A stretch of 64,000 nt of DNA from Streptomyces sp. NRRL WC-3742 (GCF_000720635.1 NZ_JOCF01000004.1:134572-198571), one strand, 5' to 3'. Counted from the first letter of the stretch, positions 35,814-44,472 are shown. The notes: generated by a model not told the origin, from the sequence alone. Translations and numbers: made by a program.

Positions 35814-36257
35814 TCAGCCCGCCTCGGCCCGCCGCTCGTGCCGGTCCTGCGCGGCCAGCACCGCGTCCCCGTGCTCCTGCGCCCAGCCGCCGAGCGCGCG
35901 GATCGGGCCGAGCAGCGCCGTTCCCGCGGCCGTCAGCGCGTAGTCGACCCGGGGCGGGGCCTCGGCGTAACGGCGGTGCTCCACCAGGCCGTTGTACTCG
36001 AGCCGGCGCAGCGTCTCGTTGAGGACCTTCGGGCTGATCCCGCCGATCCGGGCCAGCAGCGCCCGGGGACGCATCGGGCCGCCCTCGCCGAGGACGTACA
36101 CCACGACGGAGTCCCAGCGGTTGGCTATCACCTCGAAGGCCAGCCGGGCGCGGCAGTCGGCGGCGAACACGGCGCCGCCCAGGTCGGGTTCGTGCCGCGG
36201 CGTGTCCAGGCGTCCATCCGAGCGTCCATCCGAGTGTTCATCCACGGGGCCATCCAT
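35814..36257 (-). CDS. HxlR-family transcriptional regulator
   Basis: 147 residues. After a charged 25-residue head the winged-helix domain reads CRARLAFEVIANRWDSVVVY, with the conserved Cys, and then RPRALLARIGGISPKVLNETLRRLE. HxlR proteins are small redox- or aldehyde-responsive regulators acting on a divergent neighbour. The divergent reductase gene starts 108 bp away, and its promoter is the likely target. Confidence 0.9.
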   Translation of the reverse strand: MDGPVDEHSDGRSDGRLDTPRHEPDLGGAVFAADCRARLAFEVIANRWDSVVVYVLGEGGPMRPRALLARIGGISPKVLNETLRRLEYNGLVEHRRYAEAPPRVDYALTAAGTALLGPIRALGGWAQEHGDAVLAAQDRHERRAEAG

Positions 36258-36365
36258 GCGTCCATCCTGCCCGATCCGTTGCGTACCCGGCGGTGTGCAT
36301 CGGCTCCTCTAGCGTCCGGAGCACGGCGGTCCGCAGGGTGCGGACGGCGGACCAGGGGAGTGGAC

Positions 36366-37049
36366 ATGGAGACGAATCGACCGATCGGGATCGGCGTGCT
36401 CGGCACGGGCGCGATGGCGAAGGCGCTCGGCGGGGCCTTCGTACGGGCCGGGCACCGGGTGCTGGTGGGCGGGCGCGACGAGGAGAAGGCGCACCGGCTC
36501 GCGGAGGAGATCGGGGCGGCGGGCGGCGGCACCCTGGCGGAGGCGGCGCGCTTCGGCGAGGCCGCGCTGGTGGCGCTGCCGGGCGGTGCGGCGCAGGAGG
36601 TGGTGGCCTCGCTCGCCGGTGACCTGCGCGGGCGGGTGCTGCTGGACTGCACCGTCCCGATGGCCCCCGGGGAGGGAGGCCCCGCGCTGACCACGGACGG
36701 GGGCGCCGACTCGCTGGCCCGGCGGCTCGCCTCGGCGGCGCCCGGGGCGCGGGTGGTGAAGGTGTTCGGCGTCTGCCACGAGAGCATCTGGACGCTGACG
36801 AAGCCGAGCTTCGAGGGCGCGCCGCTCGGCGTCCCGTACTGCGCGGACGACGCGGCCGCCGCAGCGCTCGCCGCCGAACTGGTGGCCACGATGGGCTGCG
36901 TCCCGGTGCCCTGCGGGGGTCTGGAGCGGGCCGGGCTGCTGGAGGCGAGGGCGGTCTTCGCGATCGGCGTCTGGTGGTCGGGCGGCGAGGCGCGGCACGT
37001 CTTCCCCTCGCCGGCGCTGGCGCCGGGCGCGGTGGACGACGAGGACTAG
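36366..37049 (+). CDS. NAD(P)-binding reductase (F420-dependent NADP reductase-like)
   Basis: 227 residues. GVLGTGAMAKAL is an N-terminal dinucleotide-binding loop of the F420:NADP oxidoreductase/NAD-binding-2 type. GGRDEEKAHRLAEEIG, VALPGGAAQEVVASLA and LLDCTVPMAPGEGG follow in the order seen in these enzymes, as does the KVFGVCHES segment. Probably a hydride-transfer enzyme using NADPH with F420 or an organic substrate. Divergent from HxlR; its stop overlaps that of the MerR gene by 3 bases. Confidence 0.8.
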   Translation: METNRPIGIGVLGTGAMAKALGGAFVRAGHRVLVGGRDEEKAHRLAEEIGAAGGGTLAEAARFGEAALVALPGGAAQEVVASLAGDLRGRVLLDCTVPMAPGEGGPALTTDGGADSLARRLASAAPGARVVKVFGVCHESIWTLTKPSFEGAPLGVPYCADDAAAAALAAELVATMGCVPVPCGGLERAGLLEARAVFAIGVWWSGGEARHVFPSPALAPGAVDDED

Positions 37050-37843
37050 CGAGTCTCCTCCGGCTCGCCGTTCTCGCGGCGCTGGCGCAGGAGGTCGTCA
37101 TAGTCGGCGTGCACCCGGCGGTCCATGGCGAGGGTGAACTGGGCGTCGGCGACGGTCCTGGCCAGCGGGCGGACGCGCAGGATGCGTTCGGTGAGGCGGG
37201 CGGCCTCGCCGGGCGGGAGGGGGGTGTCGGCGGACAGGGCGCTGAGGAGGTGTTCGCCGACCACCTCGATGAAGATCTCGGCGATGGCGTCGACGTGTTC
37301 GCGGGTGCGGCGGCTGGCGTCGAGCACGGCCGCCAGCGGCACGCCCTGGGTGACCAGTTCGGTGGTGGCGTCCAGCAGCCGGCGGCTGACGTGGGTGATG
37401 CCGTCCTCGTCGACGGTGATGTAGCCCTGGGCGATGGACTCGGCGGTGTTCTCCTCGGTGAGCTGGTCGCCGAAGGCCGCCTTGAGCTCCTCCCAGTCGA
37501 GGCGGACGGGGGTCTCGTCGGACCAGGGCGCGACGATCGCCGCCGCGAGGCCGATGAGGTCGGCGACGTCGCGCCCGCTCTCGCCGGCGTCGATGAGCTC
37601 GGTGATCCCCTCGAGGGTGTGGCCGCGCTCCAGCAGTTCGGCGATCATCCGCAGCCGGGCGAGGTGCTCCTCGCCGTACCAGGCGATCCGGCCCTCCTTG
37701 CGGGGCGGCTGGAGGAGTTTGCGCTCGCGGTAGAAGCGCAGGGTGCGGGTGGTGATCCCGGCGGCCTCGGCCAGTTCCTCCACCCGGTACTCGCGCCTGT
37801 CGTCGTCCCCGGCAGCTCTGACCTTGTCCACGGCGATCAGCAT
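37046..37843 (-). CDS. MerR-family transcriptional regulator
   Basis: 265 residues. The N-terminal helix-turn-helix is REYRVEELAEAAGITTRTLRF followed by the wing ERKLLQPPRKEGRIAWYGEEHL; a dimerisation helix and a 150-residue effector domain follow. There is no Cys cluster, so it is not a metal sensor; a hydrophobic or small-molecule effector is likely. It is divergent from the monooxygenase operon, and a strong inverted repeat lies between them. Confidence 0.88.
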   Translation of the reverse strand: MLIAVDKVRAAGDDDRREYRVEELAEAAGITTRTLRFYRERKLLQPPRKEGRIAWYGEEHLARLRMIAELLERGHTLEGITELIDAGESGRDVADLIGLAAAIVAPWSDETPVRLDWEELKAAFGDQLTEENTAESIAQGYITVDEDGITHVSRRLLDATTELVTQGVPLAAVLDASRRTREHVDAIAEIFIEVVGEHLLSALSADTPLPPGEAARLTERILRVRPLARTVADAQFTLAMDRRVHADYDDLLRQRRENGEPEETR

Positions 37844-37936
37844 AGGTGCGCGGCGCGGGCGGGGGAGGGTGCGGGAACACGGGGTGAACCGGGGCCGTCG
37901 CGCGTCTTCCCTCCGGTGTCGGCAGGGGCTACCCTC

Positions 37937-37968
37937 CCAATCGTGCCAGTGATTACTGGCGCGATTGG
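37937..37968. promoter_or_regulatory. 14-bp inverted repeat, operator candidate
   Basis: CCAATCGTGCCAGT, spacer GATT, ACTGGCGCGATTGG: arms complementary at 13 of 14 positions. It lies in the 196-bp divergent region between the MerR gene and the monooxygenase operon and is a likely regulator site. Confidence 0.7.
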
Positions 37969-38039
37969 CAGGGGTCCGGGTGACGCGGGCCCCGGGAGAG
38001 TGCGACGATCACCGCCCCCACCCTCAGGAGGTTGGCCGC

Positions 38040-39650
38040 ATGGCAGCCAGCAGCAAGCGCCCCCGCTCCGGCCCGGCCCCGGCGCCCGACGCCGCCGCCG
38101 TCGAGGAGGCGTCGGGCACCGGGGCCGCCGTCGGCGTGGAGGAGGACACCCCCCACGTACGGGTCGCGGTGATCGGCTCCGGCTTCGGGGGCCTCGGAGC
38201 GGCGGTGAGGCTGCGCCGCGCCGGCATCACCGACTTCGTCGTCCTGGAGCGCGCCGACTCCGTCGGCGGCACCTGGCGCGACAACAGCTACCCCGGCTGC
38301 GCCTGCGACGTGCCCTCGCACCTCTACTCCTTCTCCTTCGCCCCCAACCCCGAGTGGCCGCGCAGCTTCTCCGGCCAGCCGGACATCCGCGCCTACCTGG
38401 AGAAGGTCGCCACCGTCTTCCGGCTGCGCCCGCACCTGCGGTTCAACACCGAGGTGCTGGAAGCCCGTTGGGAGGACGAGCGGACCCGCTGGCGGATCAC
38501 CACCACCGCCGGCACCTGGACAGCCGACGCGATCGTCTCCGCCGCCGGACCCCTCGCCGACCCGCAGATCCCCGACCTGCCCGGCCTCGACGCCTTCCCC
38601 GGCAAGGTGTTCCACTCCTCCCGCTGGGACCACGACTACGACCTCGGCGGCAAGCGCGTCGCGATGGTCGGCACCGGCGCCTCCGCCGCCCAGATCATCC
38701 CCTCGATCCAGCCCGAGGTCGGAAAGCTCACCGTCTTCCAGCGCACCCCCGCCTGGGTCCTGCCGCGCCGTGACCGCGAGATCACCCAGCTGGAGAAGTG
38801 GCTGCACAGCCGGGTGCCGCTCACCGGGAGCCTGCGCCGAGGCACCCTCTTCGCCCTGCGGGAACTCCAGGTCGACGCCTTCGTGCGCCGCCCCGGACTG
38901 CTGCGCGTCGTCCAGCAGCTCGCCGAACGCCACCTCGCCCAGGGCGTCGCCGACCCGGCGTTGCGCGCCAAACTCACCCCCGACTACCGCATCGGCTGCA
39001 AGCGCATCCTGCTCAGCAACACCTACTACCCGGCGCTCGCCGCCGCCAACACCGAGGTCGTCGCCTCCGGGCTGCGCGAGGTGCGCGGCTCCACCCTCGT
39101 CGCCTCGGACGGCAGCGAGCACGAGGTGGACGCCATCGTCTTCGGCACCGGCTTCCACGTCACCGACATGCCCATCGGCTCCCGGGTGTTCGGCACCGAC
39201 GGCCGCAGCCTCGCCGAGGAGTGGAAGGGCGGGATGGAGGCGCTGCGCGGCTCGACCGTGCGCGGCTTCCCCAACCTGTTCTTCGTGATCGGCCCCAACA
39301 CGGGCCTGGGCAACAGCTCGATGATCCTCATGATCGAGTCCCAACTGAACTACATGATCGACGCGTTGACCACGCTCGACGCCGTCGGCGCCGCCGCCAT
39401 GCAGCCCACCGCCCGCGCCCAGCGGCAGTGGAACCTCGAACTCCAGCACCGGATGGACCGCACGGTGTGGACGACGGGCGGCTGTCGCAGCTGGTACCTC
39501 GACCCCAGCGGCAGGAACACCGTGCTGTGGCCAGGCTCCACCACCTCCTTCCGCCGCGCCACCCGCAAGGTCGACCTCGGCGAGTACGAGCTGATCCTGC
39601 GCACCGCACCGGCCACCACCACCCGGACCGCCCAGGAGGTCTCCGCGTGA
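38040..39650 (+). CDS. Class B flavoprotein (Baeyer-Villiger-type) monooxygenase
   Basis: 536 residues. FAD Rossmann GSGFGGLG from G46, the fingerprint FPGKVFHSSRW (F186-W196, FxGxxxHxxxW), an NADPH Rossmann GTGASAAQI and a final NxGLGNSS loop. The extension of about 40 Pro/Ala-rich residues before the fold is unusual. ATG at 38040 has AGGAGG at good spacing. It heads a coupled operon with an esterase and an SDR, as in the mycobacterial mymA locus, so oxidation of a ketone or lipid to an ester is likely. Confidence 0.9.
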   Translation: MAASSKRPRSGPAPAPDAAAVEEASGTGAAVGVEEDTPHVRVAVIGSGFGGLGAAVRLRRAGITDFVVLERADSVGGTWRDNSYPGCACDVPSHLYSFSFAPNPEWPRSFSGQPDIRAYLEKVATVFRLRPHLRFNTEVLEARWEDERTRWRITTTAGTWTADAIVSAAGPLADPQIPDLPGLDAFPGKVFHSSRWDHDYDLGGKRVAMVGTGASAAQIIPSIQPEVGKLTVFQRTPAWVLPRRDREITQLEKWLHSRVPLTGSLRRGTLFALRELQVDAFVRRPGLLRVVQQLAERHLAQGVADPALRAKLTPDYRIGCKRILLSNTYYPALAAANTEVVASGLREVRGSTLVASDGSEHEVDAIVFGTGFHVTDMPIGSRVFGTDGRSLAEEWKGGMEALRGSTVRGFPNLFFVIGPNTGLGNSSMILMIESQLNYMIDALTTLDAVGAAAMQPTARAQRQWNLELQHRMDRTVWTTGGCRSWYLDPSGRNTVLWPGSTTSFRRATRKVDLGEYELILRTAPATTTRTAQEVSA

Positions 39651-40651
39651 GCGTCCAACCGCCCGCCGACTACGAACCGCCCGTACCCGCCGAGGAGTTC
39701 GGCGTCCTCACCACCGACGGCCTGCGGCTGCACGTCGAGGTGCACGGCCGCCCAGGCGCGCCGACCGTGGTGCTCGCCCACGGCTGGACCTGCTCCACCG
39801 CCTTCTGGGCCCCCGTCATCCGCCGACTCACCGACCGCTACCGGGTGGTGGCCTACGACCAACGCGGCCACGGGCGCAGCGAGATCCCGCCGAGCCGGGC
39901 CCGCTACTCCACCCGGGCGCTCGCCGACGACCTCGCCACCGTCCTCGCCCGCACCGTCCCGGCGGGGGAGCGGGCCCTCCTCGCCGGGCACAGCATGGGC
40001 GGGATGACCGTCATGGCCGCCGGGGGACGGCCCGAGGTCGCCGAGCGCACGGCCGCCGCCGTCCTCGTCTCCACCGGGCCGGGCGAGCTGCTCGCCGAAC
40101 TGAACGTCCTGCCAGGGTCGTTGCGCCCGGCCGGGCTGCGCCGCTTCCTGCACCGGCAGCTGCTGCGCTCCCGGATGCCGCTGGGGCCGGTCACGCCCGT
40201 CAGCCGGGCCGCGCTCAAGTACGCGACGATGGGCCCGGGTTCGCCCGCCGACCAGGCCGAGGCGACGGCGCGGATCGTGCACGCCTGCCCGACCTCCGTG
40301 CGCGCGGGCTGGGCCGGGGTGCTCGCCCGGCTGGACGTCCATGCCGGGCTCGCCCGGCTCGCCGCGCCCACCGCTGTGGTGGTCGGCACCGCGGACCGGC
40401 TCACCCCGCCGGTGCATGCGCACCGCATCGTCTCCGAACTCCAGGACCCCCAGGGGCTGTTGCTGCTGCCCGGCGTCGGGCACATGGCGCCGCTGGAGCG
40501 GCCCGCCGAGGTCGCCGCCGAGATCCACCGGATGGCCGTCGAGCACCTGCTCGGCGCCTGTGACTCCGTGGACACCGTTGCCGTTGTCGGCGCTGTCGCC
40601 GCCGATGGCGCCGTTGCCGACCCCGAGGTCGAGAGGACGGCCGTCGCATGA
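39647..40651 (+). CDS. Alpha/beta-hydrolase (esterase)
   Basis: 334 residues. The nucleophile is S116 in GHSMGG, the acid Asp is in VGTADRLTPP, and the His is in GVGHMAPLE, so the catalytic triad is complete. The oxyanion-hole motif is HGWTCS. GTG overlaps the monooxygenase stop. It would cleave the ester or lactone made by the monooxygenase. The C-terminal 30 residues are an acidic Ala/Val-rich tail. Confidence 0.9.
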   Translation: MSVQPPADYEPPVPAEEFGVLTTDGLRLHVEVHGRPGAPTVVLAHGWTCSTAFWAPVIRRLTDRYRVVAYDQRGHGRSEIPPSRARYSTRALADDLATVLARTVPAGERALLAGHSMGGMTVMAAGGRPEVAERTAAAVLVSTGPGELLAELNVLPGSLRPAGLRRFLHRQLLRSRMPLGPVTPVSRAALKYATMGPGSPADQAEATARIVHACPTSVRAGWAGVLARLDVHAGLARLAAPTAVVVGTADRLTPPVHAHRIVSELQDPQGLLLLPGVGHMAPLERPAEVAAEIHRMAVEHLLGACDSVDTVAVVGAVAADGAVADPEVERTAVA

Positions 40652-41550
40652 ACACCCTCCCGCCGTTGTCCGATCAGGTCGTCGTCGTCACCGGGGCCGC
40701 GCGGGGGGTCGGCGCCTCGCTGGCCCGCAAGCTGGCCCGGCGCGGCGCCAAGGTCGCGCTGCTCGGGCTGGAGCCCGTCGAACTGAAGGCCGTCGCGGCG
40801 CAGTGCGGCCCCTCCGCCACCAGCTGGGAGGCGGACGTCACCGACCTCGAGGGGCTGAGCGCGGTCGCGGACCGGATCAAGGAGCACTACGGGCGGATCG
40901 ACGCCGTGGTCGCCAACGCCGGGATCGCGCTCGGCGGGCCGATGATGGACAGCGACCACCGGGCGTTCAGCCGGGTGATCGAGGTCAACCTGCTCGGCAG
41001 CGTGGCCACCGCCCGGGCCTTCCTGCCCGCGCTCGCCGAGAGCCGCGGCTACCTGCTGCAGATCGCCTCGCTGGCGGCGCTGACCCCCGCGCCGCTGATG
41101 AGCGCCTACTGCGCCAGTAAGGCGGGGGTGGAGGCGTTCGCCCACTCGATCCGCGCCGAGGTCGCGTATCAGGGCGTCAAGGTCGGTGTCGGGTACCTGA
41201 GTTGGACCGATACGGACATGGTCCGCGGCGCCGACGAGGACACCGTGCTCCGGCAGATGCGCAGCAAGCTGCCCTGGCCGGCCAACAAGACGTACCCGCT
41301 GGAGCCCGCCGTGGACCGGCTGGTCGCCGGGATCGCGCGGCGCTCGGCGCACGTCTACGCCCAGGCGTGGCTGCGGGGCATGCAGCCGGTGCGGTGGCTG
41401 CTGCCGAGCCTGATCGCCGTCGTCGGCTCGCGGGACGTCGCCAAGCTCGCCCCGCAGCTCGCCGCCACCGCCGCCTCGCGCCTGCGCGCGGTCGGCGCGG
41501 GCGGGGCCGCGGACACGGCGAACAGGTCGCAGCGTACGGATCACGGCTGA
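40648..41550 (+). CDS. Short-chain dehydrogenase/reductase
   Basis: 300 residues. Cofactor loop TGAARGVG, NAG motif VVANAGIAL, catalytic Ser in LLQIASLAAL and YCASKAG with the YxxxK pair. ATG overlaps the hydrolase stop. A C-terminal extension of 50 residues with a hydrophobic part (VRWLLPSLIAVVG) resembles membrane-associated SDRs. The last 10 codons are written in the 7-bp array described below. Confidence 0.9.
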   Translation: MNTLPPLSDQVVVVTGAARGVGASLARKLARRGAKVALLGLEPVELKAVAAQCGPSATSWEADVTDLEGLSAVADRIKEHYGRIDAVVANAGIALGGPMMDSDHRAFSRVIEVNLLGSVATARAFLPALAESRGYLLQIASLAALTPAPLMSAYCASKAGVEAFAHSIRAEVAYQGVKVGVGYLSWTDTDMVRGADEDTVLRQMRSKLPWPANKTYPLEPAVDRLVAGIARRSAHVYAQAWLRGMQPVRWLLPSLIAVVGSRDVAKLAPQLAATAASRLRAVGAGGAADTANRSQRTDHG

Positions 41551-41641
41551 CGGCTGACGGCGAACAGCTGACAGATGTCAGATGTCAGATAACGGCGAAC
41601 GGATGACAGATGGTGAAATCTGTCATCCGTTCGCCGTCGGG
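41516..41641. repeat. Degenerate 7-bp-periodic array (copy E)
   Basis: Eighteen heptamers in unbroken phase, the longest of the five. It starts inside the SDR coding sequence: CGGCGAA, CAGGTCG, CAGCGTA and CGGATCA encode the protein C-terminus, and the next unit, CGGCTGA, carries its stop codon. CAGATGT occurs twice in tandem. Confidence 0.78.
41592..41637. terminator. Bidirectional hairpin, dispersed family (copy E)
   Basis: A perfect 20-bp inverted repeat, loop GGTGAA, between the convergent SDR and DHFR-like genes. Relative to copies A and B one base pair in the stem is changed on both sides (CAGCG/CGCTG to CGGCG/CGCCG), a compensatory change. Confidence 0.82.
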
Positions 41642-41653
41642 GAGCGCAGCCGC

Positions 41654-42238
41654 TCAGCGCCTCGTCTCGTACCTGCTCAGGACCACGCCGCCGGGAAGCG
41701 TCCGTGTCTCCAACAGGTCCAGCCTCACCCAGCTGTCCAGCGCGGTGAAGAACGGCGTGCCGCCGCCCACCAGGACGGGATGGGCGGCGATCACGTACTC
41801 GTCGATCAGCCCGGCGCGCATGGCCGCCGCGGCGAGCGTGGCGCCGCCGATGTTCATCGGGGCGCCGTCCTCGGCCTTGAGCCGGGTGATCTCGGCGATC
41901 GCGTCGCCGGTGACCAGGCGGGTGTTCCAGTCGAGCGTGGCGTCGTTGTCGGCGTTGTCGATCGTCGAGGAGAACACCACCTTCGGGGTGTCCCGCCAGG
42001 TCCGCGCGAACTCGATCTCCGCCGGGGTGGCGCCGGGCTGCTGGTCGCCGGTCGGCCAGTAGGAGCTCATCGTCTCCCACAGCTTGCGCCCGTAGAGCGA
42101 CATGCCGCTCGCCTGCTCGAGCTCGAGCCACCACCGGAACAGCTCGGGGCTCGGAGGTCCGCTCCAGCCGATGTCGTCGCCGGGCGCGGCGATGTAGCCG
42201 TCCAGGGTCAGGTTCATGCCGTAGATCAGTCTCCGCAT
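41654..42238 (-). CDS. Dihydrofolate reductase-like protein (RibD C-terminal family)
   Basis: 194 residues. LIYGMNLTLDGYIA starts the fold; SLYGRKLWETM, then IGGATLAAAAMRAGLIDEYVI and HPVLVGGGTPFF are the conserved RibD_C blocks. These proteins bind NADPH; most are uncharacterised. ATG at 42238 chosen as the Met at the fold start; a GTG at 42256 would add six residues. Confidence 0.88.
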   Translation of the reverse strand: MRRLIYGMNLTLDGYIAAPGDDIGWSGPPSPELFRWWLELEQASGMSLYGRKLWETMSSYWPTGDQQPGATPAEIEFARTWRDTPKVVFSSTIDNADNDATLDWNTRLVTGDAIAEITRLKAEDGAPMNIGGATLAAAAMRAGLIDEYVIAAHPVLVGGGTPFFTALDSWVRLDLLETRTLPGGVVLSRYETRR

Positions 42239-42277
42239 GGCCTCAGCGTGGTGCACCCGGCCGACCCGGGCAACCCG

Positions 42278-43714
42278 TCAGATCCCCACCCCCGGCCCTT
42301 CCGCCTCGATCCGCTGCAGCTGCGCCAGCGCCCGCCCCAGCACCGGCAGCGGCGGCGAGGCCAGGGCGAGGCGGACGGCAGCGGGGGAGCGCCGGGGGTC
42401 GACGGCGAACGCCTCCGCCGGGGTGACCGAGATGCCCGCGCGTGCCGCCGCCGCGACGAAGGTCTCCGCGCGCCAGGGCGCGGGGAGCGGCCACCACAGC
42501 ACGTACGAGCGCCCGTCCGCCCGCACCCGGCGCGAGGTCAGCACGGTGCGCGCCAGGTCCTGCCGGGCCGTGGCGTCCGCCTGCTTGGCCGCCGCGACCG
42601 CCGCCACCGTGCCGTCCCCGATCCAGCGCACCGCCGCCTCGAGGGCGAACCCGCTCGGCGAGGCCCCGGCCGAGCGCAGCGCCCCGGCCATCCGCTCGCG
42701 CACCCCCTGCGGCACCACCGCGAACCCGACGCTCAGGCCCGCGCCGAGCCGCTTGGTCAGGCTGTCGACGAGCACCGTGCGCTCCGGCGCGTAGGCGGCG
42801 AAGGCGTCGACCCCCGGGCAGAGGAAGGACCACACCGCGTCCTCCACCACCGGCAGGTCCAGCCGCCGGACCTCCCTCGCGAGCGCCTGCGCCCGCTGCG
42901 GCGGCATGGTCGCCCCGAGCGGGTTGTGCAGCCGCGGCTGCACGTACAGCGCCTTCAGCGGCGCGGCCCGGTGCGCGGCGGCCACCGCCTCGGGCAGCAG
43001 ACCGTCCTCGTCGACCGCCAGCGGCACGAGCCGGATGCCCAGCTGCCCGGCGATCGCCTTGACCACCGGGTACGTCATCTCCTCCACCCCCACCCGCTGC
43101 CCCGGCGACGCCAGTGCCGAGAGGGCCGCCGCCATCAACTGCCGCGCGTTGCCCGCGAACAGCAGTGAGTCCGGCGCGACCTCCGGGCCCCCGCACGACC
43201 GGGAGGCCAGCGCGGCGAAGGCGTCCCGCGTCGCCGCCGTCCCGGCCACGCCGACCGGCCGCAGGGCCTCGCCGAGGACGTCCGGGCGCAGCAGCGGCGT
43301 CAGGGAGCCGGCGAGCAGCGCCAACTGATCCGCCACGCCGGGGAAGTTGAGCTCGAGGTCGACGGGCCCGGCGCCCGGTTCGGCGAGTGCGACCCGGCCG
43401 TCCCTGGCGCCGTCCCGCGCGCCCTGCCCGGCACGGACGAAGGTGCCGCGCCCGACCTCGCCGGTGGTCAGCCCGCGCAGGGCGAGTTCCCGGTAGACGC
43501 GGGTGGCGGTGGAGGCGGCGATCCCGCGACGGCGGGCGAAGGCGCGCTGGGTGGGCAACTGCTCGCCGGGCCGTAGCCGTCCGGCCTCGATGTCGGCCGC
43601 GACCGCGTCGGCGATCGTCCGGTAGTCGTCCCTGGCCACCGCGGCTCTGCTCCCTGCGTCCCTGGCCACCGCGGCCCTCGTCCCCGCGGCCCTGGTCACT
43701 TCGTCCCTGGTCAC
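42278..43714 (-). CDS. MocR-type regulator (GntR helix-turn-helix fused to aminotransferase)
   Basis: 478 residues. The GntR winged helix (residues 30-95, LPTQRAFARRRGIAASTATRV) is followed by a class I aminotransferase domain with the PLP Lys in LVDSLTKRLGAG and the Asn/Asp pocket (VQPRLHNPLG, VVEDAVWSFL). The N-terminus has the repeated RAAVARD motif, which comes from a duplicated GTCCCTGGCCACCGCGG. GTG has GGAAGGGG before it. It lies divergent from a LysE exporter gene, which it probably controls in response to a PLP or amino acid ligand. Confidence 0.92.
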   Translation of the reverse strand: MTRDEVTRAAGTRAAVARDAGSRAAVARDDYRTIADAVAADIEAGRLRPGEQLPTQRAFARRRGIAASTATRVYRELALRGLTTGEVGRGTFVRAGQGARDGARDGRVALAEPGAGPVDLELNFPGVADQLALLAGSLTPLLRPDVLGEALRPVGVAGTAATRDAFAALASRSCGGPEVAPDSLLFAGNARQLMAAALSALASPGQRVGVEEMTYPVVKAIAGQLGIRLVPLAVDEDGLLPEAVAAAHRAAPLKALYVQPRLHNPLGATMPPQRAQALAREVRRLDLPVVEDAVWSFLCPGVDAFAAYAPERTVLVDSLTKRLGAGLSVGFAVVPQGVRERMAGALRSAGASPSGFALEAAVRWIGDGTVAAVAAAKQADATARQDLARTVLTSRRVRADGRSYVLWWPLPAPWRAETFVAAAARAGISVTPAEAFAVDPRRSPAAVRLALASPPLPVLGRALAQLQRIEAEGPGVGI

Positions 43715-43748
43715 CGGCGCCCCTTCCCTCGTCAGGCGCTCACGCTCG

Positions 43749-43782
43749 ATTGCACCGAGCGCAAAGTCATCATTGCATCGAG
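43749..43782. promoter_or_regulatory. Direct repeat ATTGCAYCGAG, MocR operator candidate
   Basis: ATTGCACCGAG (43749-43759) and ATTGCATCGAG (43772-43782) differ at one base and are 23 bp apart, about two helical turns. They lie between the divergent MocR and LysE genes. MocR proteins typically bind direct repeats. Confidence 0.7.
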
Positions 43783-43809
43783 GTGTGTGCCCGGCCTAGC
43801 CTCCCAGGC

Positions 43810-44472
43810 ATGGACAACCCCTTTCTGGCCGTCGACGGACACGCGGTCCTCGGCATAGCCGCCGTCGCACTGGGCATGGTGCTGAGCCCCGGCCCGAACA
43901 TGATCTACCTGGTCTCGCGCTCGATCTCCCAGGGCCGCCGCGCGGGCCTGGTCTCCCTGCTCGGGGTGGCGGTGGGCTTCCTGGTGTACCTGGTCGCGGT
44001 GACGGCCGGGGTCGCCGCCGTGTTCTCCGAGGTGCCGGTGCTCTACACCGCGATCAAGCTGGCCGGCGCCGGCTACCTGCTGTGGCTCGCGTGGCAGGCG
44101 GTGCGCCCGGGCGGTACGGCGGTGTTCGCCCCGCAGGAGCTCGCGCCGGACTCCCCGCGCAGGCTGTTCACGATGGGTTTCCTGACCTGCCTGCTCAACC
44201 CCAAGATCGCCATCATGTACATCTCGCTGTTGCCCCAGTTCGTGGTGCCGGAGCGCGGTCACGTCGGCGAACAGAGCCTGGTGCTCGGCCTGACCCAGAT
44301 CGTGATCGGCATCACCGTCAACGGCGTGATCGCCATGGGCGCGGGCAGCATCGCGGCCTTCCTCGGCCGCCGCCCCCTGTGGCTGCGGGTTCAGCGCTAC
44401 ATGATGGGCACGGTCCTCGCGGGCCTCGCGCTCAACATCGCCGCCGACCGCGCCCGCGCCGTCCCCGCCTAG
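43810..44472 (+). CDS. LysE/RhtB-family amino acid exporter
   Basis: 220 residues and six hydrophobic segments. The signature SPGPNMIYLVSRSISQGRRAG near residue 30 and the internal GFLTCLLNPKIAIMYISLLPQ are family hallmarks. Expected to export a basic or neutral amino acid or derivative. Controlled, by position, by the divergent MocR regulator. It is convergent with the serine hydrolase, 6 bp away. Confidence 0.92.
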   Translation: MDNPFLAVDGHAVLGIAAVALGMVLSPGPNMIYLVSRSISQGRRAGLVSLLGVAVGFLVYLVAVTAGVAAVFSEVPVLYTAIKLAGAGYLLWLAWQAVRPGGTAVFAPQELAPDSPRRLFTMGFLTCLLNPKIAIMYISLLPQFVVPERGHVGEQSLVLGLTQIVIGITVNGVIAMGAGSIAAFLGRRPLWLRVQRYMMGTVLAGLALNIAADRARAVPA

